From positions 1 through 22,994 of the forward strand of contig NZ_DASZGI010000064.1 in NCBI RefSeq assembly GCF_035938995.1: a stretch of DNA of 22,994 nucleotides. Reading direction: 5' to 3'. This DNA comes from DASZGI01 sp035938995. Its GTDB lineage: Bacteria > Actinomycetota > Actinomycetes > Streptomycetales > Catenulisporaceae. Both the position numbers and the translations under genes were made by a program. The notes beneath the pieces were generated by a model. That model ran no database searches. It was not told where the DNA came from and saw only the letters and a list, made by a program, of their open reading frames with translations. Shown piece after piece: positions 20,645-22,994 of the stretch (positions within the stretch are counted from its first letter, which is position 1; every line of letters starts with the position of its first letter).

Positions 20645-21323
20645 GCCTGCCGGCCCGCGTGGCTGGCGCGATCCAGGGCCCTGCCGTTCGTCGAGCCGGG
20701 CCCCCGGAACCCATGCCCCGACCCTGACAGCGCTCAGGCGACGGCTGTGACCCGGCGCGCTCGTTATCGGCACCGGTGCTCGTGATACCGCGCGACTACC
20801 CTGGTGTGTCTTCGTATTCGCGCAGTTCAGAGCCGTGGTGACGGGTCCTGTCGGTGCTCCCCGCGGGTGCGTCGGGCCGCCGCACCAGAAATTCTCTCGT
20901 GTCCGGGGTAGATATTCGTCGGCGATGCGGGTATCGTTCCCGGTGTTGGCGAAGAAGGAAGTCTGGTAGACGTGGCAGACACGAACTGCCCGTAGTAGTG
21001 AGAGTAGAAGGCCGGGCGCCTCGGCGGCATTCGACGCGAGGGTCTGGTGTGTGGCAGCCGACGTGCCGGGACCGTGCAGGTGAACGGGGTTCCGGCAGGG
21101 CGAAGTGCAAGGTAGGTAGCGTTCGAGGAGAAGGGAAGGGACACACCGTCAGATCGCCCGCTCCGGCTGTTGTCGCGCCGGGCGGTTACCGCAGTCCCAT
21201 CGCACGAAAGGTGGTCTTCGGTCACGCTTATGCGATCCCCGCGCCCGTCGGCCTGCTCAGGCGGGTCCCGCGGGTAACGAACGCCGACTCCCAGTCGGTG
21301 GATGGTGTCAACCTAATACCCCT
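20645..21323. other. Non-coding-looking stretch before the MerR gene
   Basis: About 680 bases with no frame that looks coding. The part 20880-21240 is richer in A and T than the surroundings, with purine-rich runs such as GAAGAAGGAAGTCTGG, and short hairpins (GTCT/AGAC near 20960; GACT/AGTC near 21290). A TACCCT element near 20800 could be a -10. It could be a long 5' leader or a small RNA running to the hairpin at 21324; nothing decisive. Confidence 0.4.
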
Positions 21324-21351
21324 GGGCCCCGGTGCTACGGCACCGGGGCCC
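21324..21351 (+). terminator. 12-bp perfect hairpin with TACG loop before the MerR gene
   Basis: GGGCCCCGGTGC (21324-21335) and GCACCGGGGCCC (21340-21351) form a perfect stem around the tetraloop TACG, followed by TCTACCC. It ends 14 bases before the MerR start, so it is either the terminator of a transcript from the non-coding stretch upstream or an attenuator of the MerR gene. Confidence 0.6.
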
Positions 21352-21365
21352 TCTACCCGTGTGAG

Positions 21366-21689
21366 GTGTGCTTGGAACCCAGCCGGCCCAGCGCCGACGA
21401 GAAGTTCGACGACGAGGACTACCCCGCCTACACCATGGGCCGCGCCGCGGAGATCCTCGGGGTCACCCCCGGTTTCCTGCGCAGCCTGGACGAAGCGAAA
21501 CTGATCACCCCCCAGCGCTCGGCCGGCGGACACCGCCGCTACTCGCGCTACCAGCTGCGCCTCGCCGCCCGCGCCCGCGAGCTCGTCGACGCGGGCACCG
21601 CCCTGGACGCGGCCTGCCGCATCATCATCCTGGAAGACCAACTCGAAGAAGCGCTACGGCTCAACGCCGAACTACGCAACAACGCCTAA
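21366..21689 (+). CDS. Small MerR-like regulator
   Basis: A 107-residue protein with a MerR-type winged helix at about 22-72: YTMGRAAEILGVTPGFLRSLDEAKLITPQRSAGGHRRYSRYQL, where the GGHRRYS wing is typical. A C-terminal helix follows (DAACRIIILEDQLEEALRLNAELR) that should form the antiparallel coiled coil of the dimer; there is no ligand domain. Short MerR-like proteins of this kind are common in Streptomyces and are often near cold-shock genes, but none is here. GTG 21366 or TTG 21372 is the start; the Shine-Dalgarno is weak (GAGG at 21363-21366 is too close). A 12-bp hairpin just upstream may control it. Confidence 0.85.
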   Translation: MCLEPSRPSADEKFDDEDYPAYTMGRAAEILGVTPGFLRSLDEAKLITPQRSAGGHRRYSRYQLRLAARARELVDAGTALDAACRIIILEDQLEEALRLNAELRNNA

Positions 21690-21706
21690 GACCCGCGAAA
21701 CCCCCG

Positions 21707-22015
21707 CAGGCATGCCGCGCCGAGCAGGCCAGGGAAGCCACCAGGGCCGCGACTGCAGAGGCCGACTGCTCGCGCGCCACCAATCCACCCGCTACCGGCG
21801 AGCCCGGGCCGGCGGCCGCGGCGTTAGTGCCGATCAACTGGCGAGAACGCGCCCTCCAGACAGAGCATGCAGTCGACGACGAGCGACGCGCCCGGCGCGA
21901 ACACGCGGTGCCCCGGCGGCCCGCCCCTCCGCCTCGGCTCGGCGCCCGGTCACGGTTGCGGCTCCTCGAAGATGACGAGGAGTCCCCAGACGACCAGGCG
22001 AAGTGCGGGCAATGA
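21707..22015 (+). pseudogene. Possible tail of a transposase upstream of tniB
   Basis: A frame ending in TGA at 22013-22015 overlaps the tniB ATG (ATGA), as does the transposase gene in actinomycete Mu/Tn7-type elements. The visible sequence (REATRAATAEADC, then LVPINWRERALQTEHAVDDERRARREHAV, ending RLRLLEDDEESPDDQAKCGQ) is charged and helical like the C-terminal tails of such transposases, but no catalytic domain remains upstream, where the MerR gene lies. The call rests mainly on the ATGA overlap. Confidence 0.35.
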
Positions 22016-22718
22016 AAACGGCGATCGAGCTGGGGCCGGACTACAACCCAATCCCCTACATCCTGCCTGAGCGCATCCCGACCGGGAGACCCGCGAGGGG
22101 TTTGAGCGCTGGACACGCAGCCGCCATGCCTTCGTGCCCGCGCCCCTGCTGCCGCGCGAGGTCTACGACCTGATGACTGCGCGCCGCAAGAAGCTCTATG
22201 ACCTGCACCGCACCGCCACCCACGCCAACATGGCATTCCTCGATACCCCGATGACCAGGGCTCTTGGCGAGATCTTCACGGAACGCGTCGAGAGCAACTC
22301 GGTCAAATGGGGCCCGTCCACCCGCAGCGGCATCATGGTCAACGGCGGCGGATTTCAGGGCAAGACCGAGGCGATCTGCGAATTCGGCGCAGACTTCGCC
22401 CAGTTCTGGCTCGAGCTGAACCGCCTGCGCGGGCCACTGCCTGGCACACGTGACCTTCTGATTCCCGTCGCCTACGTGCAGACCCCCGTCACCGCGAAGC
22501 CGAAGAGCACCTGTGTCGCGATCCTCGACTACTACGGCGTCAGCCTTCCCGAGCGCACCCCCGACCTTCCACGCCTGACCCGCATGGTCAAAGGCTGCCC
22601 CCAGGACAATGACACGAAGGTCTTGATCCTCGACGACATCACCCGCCTGCGTATGCACCGAGCCGACGGCCAGGACACTCTCGATCTGATCCGCAGCCTG
22701 ATGAGCATGCACGTGACA
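22012..22718 (+). pseudogene. tniB: TniB-like transposition ATPase, frameshifted and truncated
   Basis: From ATG 22012 the frame reads MKTAIELGPDYNPIPYILPE, RIP, then needs a one-base shift near 22077-22080 to continue as DRETREGFERWTRSRHAFVPAPLLPREVYDL. The rest is collinear with actinomycete TniB-family AAA proteins: Walker A in NGGGFQGKTEA (about 22341-22373), YVQTPVTAKPKSTC, Walker B in KVLILDDITRL (about 22617-22649) and DLIRSLMSMHVT. Homology stops at about 22718, where the family normally continues LVLIG. The missing C-terminal third and the frameshift make an active protein unlikely. TniB proteins pass target DNA to a DDE transposase during transposition. No intact partner is visible. 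Confidence 0.7.
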
Positions 22719-22994
22719 CGTTCCGCAGTACACACCCCCGGGCTGGTGGCAGCAGTACTTCGCACCCGGCGCCGGATTTCCGCCGTTATGGCGCCCGGAG
22801 CGACACATGCGTCGTCTCGCCCCGGTCATCCTCGCTTCCGCCGCCGAAAACTGCCCCAGCAGGCCGCAGCCGATCTGATCGACATGCCCTATGACGCATT
22901 CCTCTCCGCGAGGGCCCGAATCGTGGAGGACATGGATCTGCCAGGCCTGCGCCGATTCCTCGCCAGCGTCGACGACCTCGCGGCCTGGCTGAAC
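22719..22994 (+). pseudogene. Unrecognised coding fragment after the tniB break, running off the window
   Basis: Two frames look coding in turn. One (about 22731-22850) reads WWQQYFAPGAGFPPLWRPER and HMRRLAPVILASAAE. The other (about 22850-22994) reads LPQQAADLIDMPYDAFLSAR and ARIVEDMDLPGLRRFLASVDDLAAWLN. Joined with a one-base correction near 22850 they give one smooth protein sequence that I do not recognise. It is open at the window end. It could belong to another mobile-element protein or to the gene into which the element inserted. Confidence 0.4.

Noticed and set aside
1..22994. tRNA, rRNA or CRISPR arrays
   Set aside because: No cloverleaf-like sequence with T-loop and CCA-side signature, no rRNA segment, and no regularly spaced repeat/spacer pattern were seen; the 15-bp and 38-bp repeats have no spacers.

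Overview
The window is very GC-rich DNA with actinomycete codon use: third positions are strongly G/C, GTG starts are common, and there are probable leaderless genes and start/stop-overlapping pairs. Two genes point to a filamentous, sporulating actinomycete (Streptomyces or a relative). One is an RsiG-type anti-sigma factor carrying c-di-GMP-binding motifs. The other is a RheA-type heat-shock repressor facing a small heat-shock protein gene. The genus cannot be fixed from the sequence alone.

Layout. Positions 1-3459 hold the end of a membrane protein, an LmeA-like (DUF2993) protein, a copper-binding cupredoxin lipoprotein, and a divergent ECF sigma factor overlapping its zinc-finger anti-sigma gene. 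Positions 3594-4009 are two gene ends, a reductase and a LuxR-type regulator, pointing away from each other across a join where both 5' parts are missing. Positions 4111-5548 are a sulfur unit: a leaderless cysteine-rich leader peptide, a CysA/SseA-type sulfurtransferase and SseC. Positions 5598-10178 carry a DsrE-like protein, a 33-residue membrane protein, a nitrobindin-like protein, a Nur-like Fur regulator overlapping ygfZ, RsiG, and a Rhizobium-type asparaginase.

Positions 10183-12752 hold repeats and palindromes, then an ArsR-like regulator overlapping an MFS exporter with a ten-unit pentapeptide repeat at its N-terminus, closed by a terminator-like hairpin. Positions 12784-13745 hold a PrmC-like methyltransferase behind what looks like an attenuator: a 22-residue upstream ORF and mutually exclusive stems. 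Positions 13883-15693 hold a TetR regulator and an MDR oxidoreductase that share an 18-bp near-palindrome in their promoter regions, with a helicase-like remnant between them.

Positions 16118-19759 are a stress cluster. A hypothetical protein, a DUF3040 protein, a J-domain protein, a STAS protein lacking the usual phosphorylatable serine, and Hsp20 lie on the minus strand; RheA and a small ORF lie on the plus strand. The hsp20 promoter and the promoter of the small ORF have the same -35/operator/-10 layout, TTGTCATC-N5-GACGACA. Positions 19760-22994 are accessory DNA: long stretches without genes, strong hairpins, a probable Tn3 transposase tail, a MerR-like regulator, and a TniB-like transposition ATPase that is frameshifted and truncated.

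The strongest leads are the shared heat-shock operator, the methyltransferase leader, the leaderless cysteine leader, the TetR operator pair, and the altered residues in RsiG and STAS.
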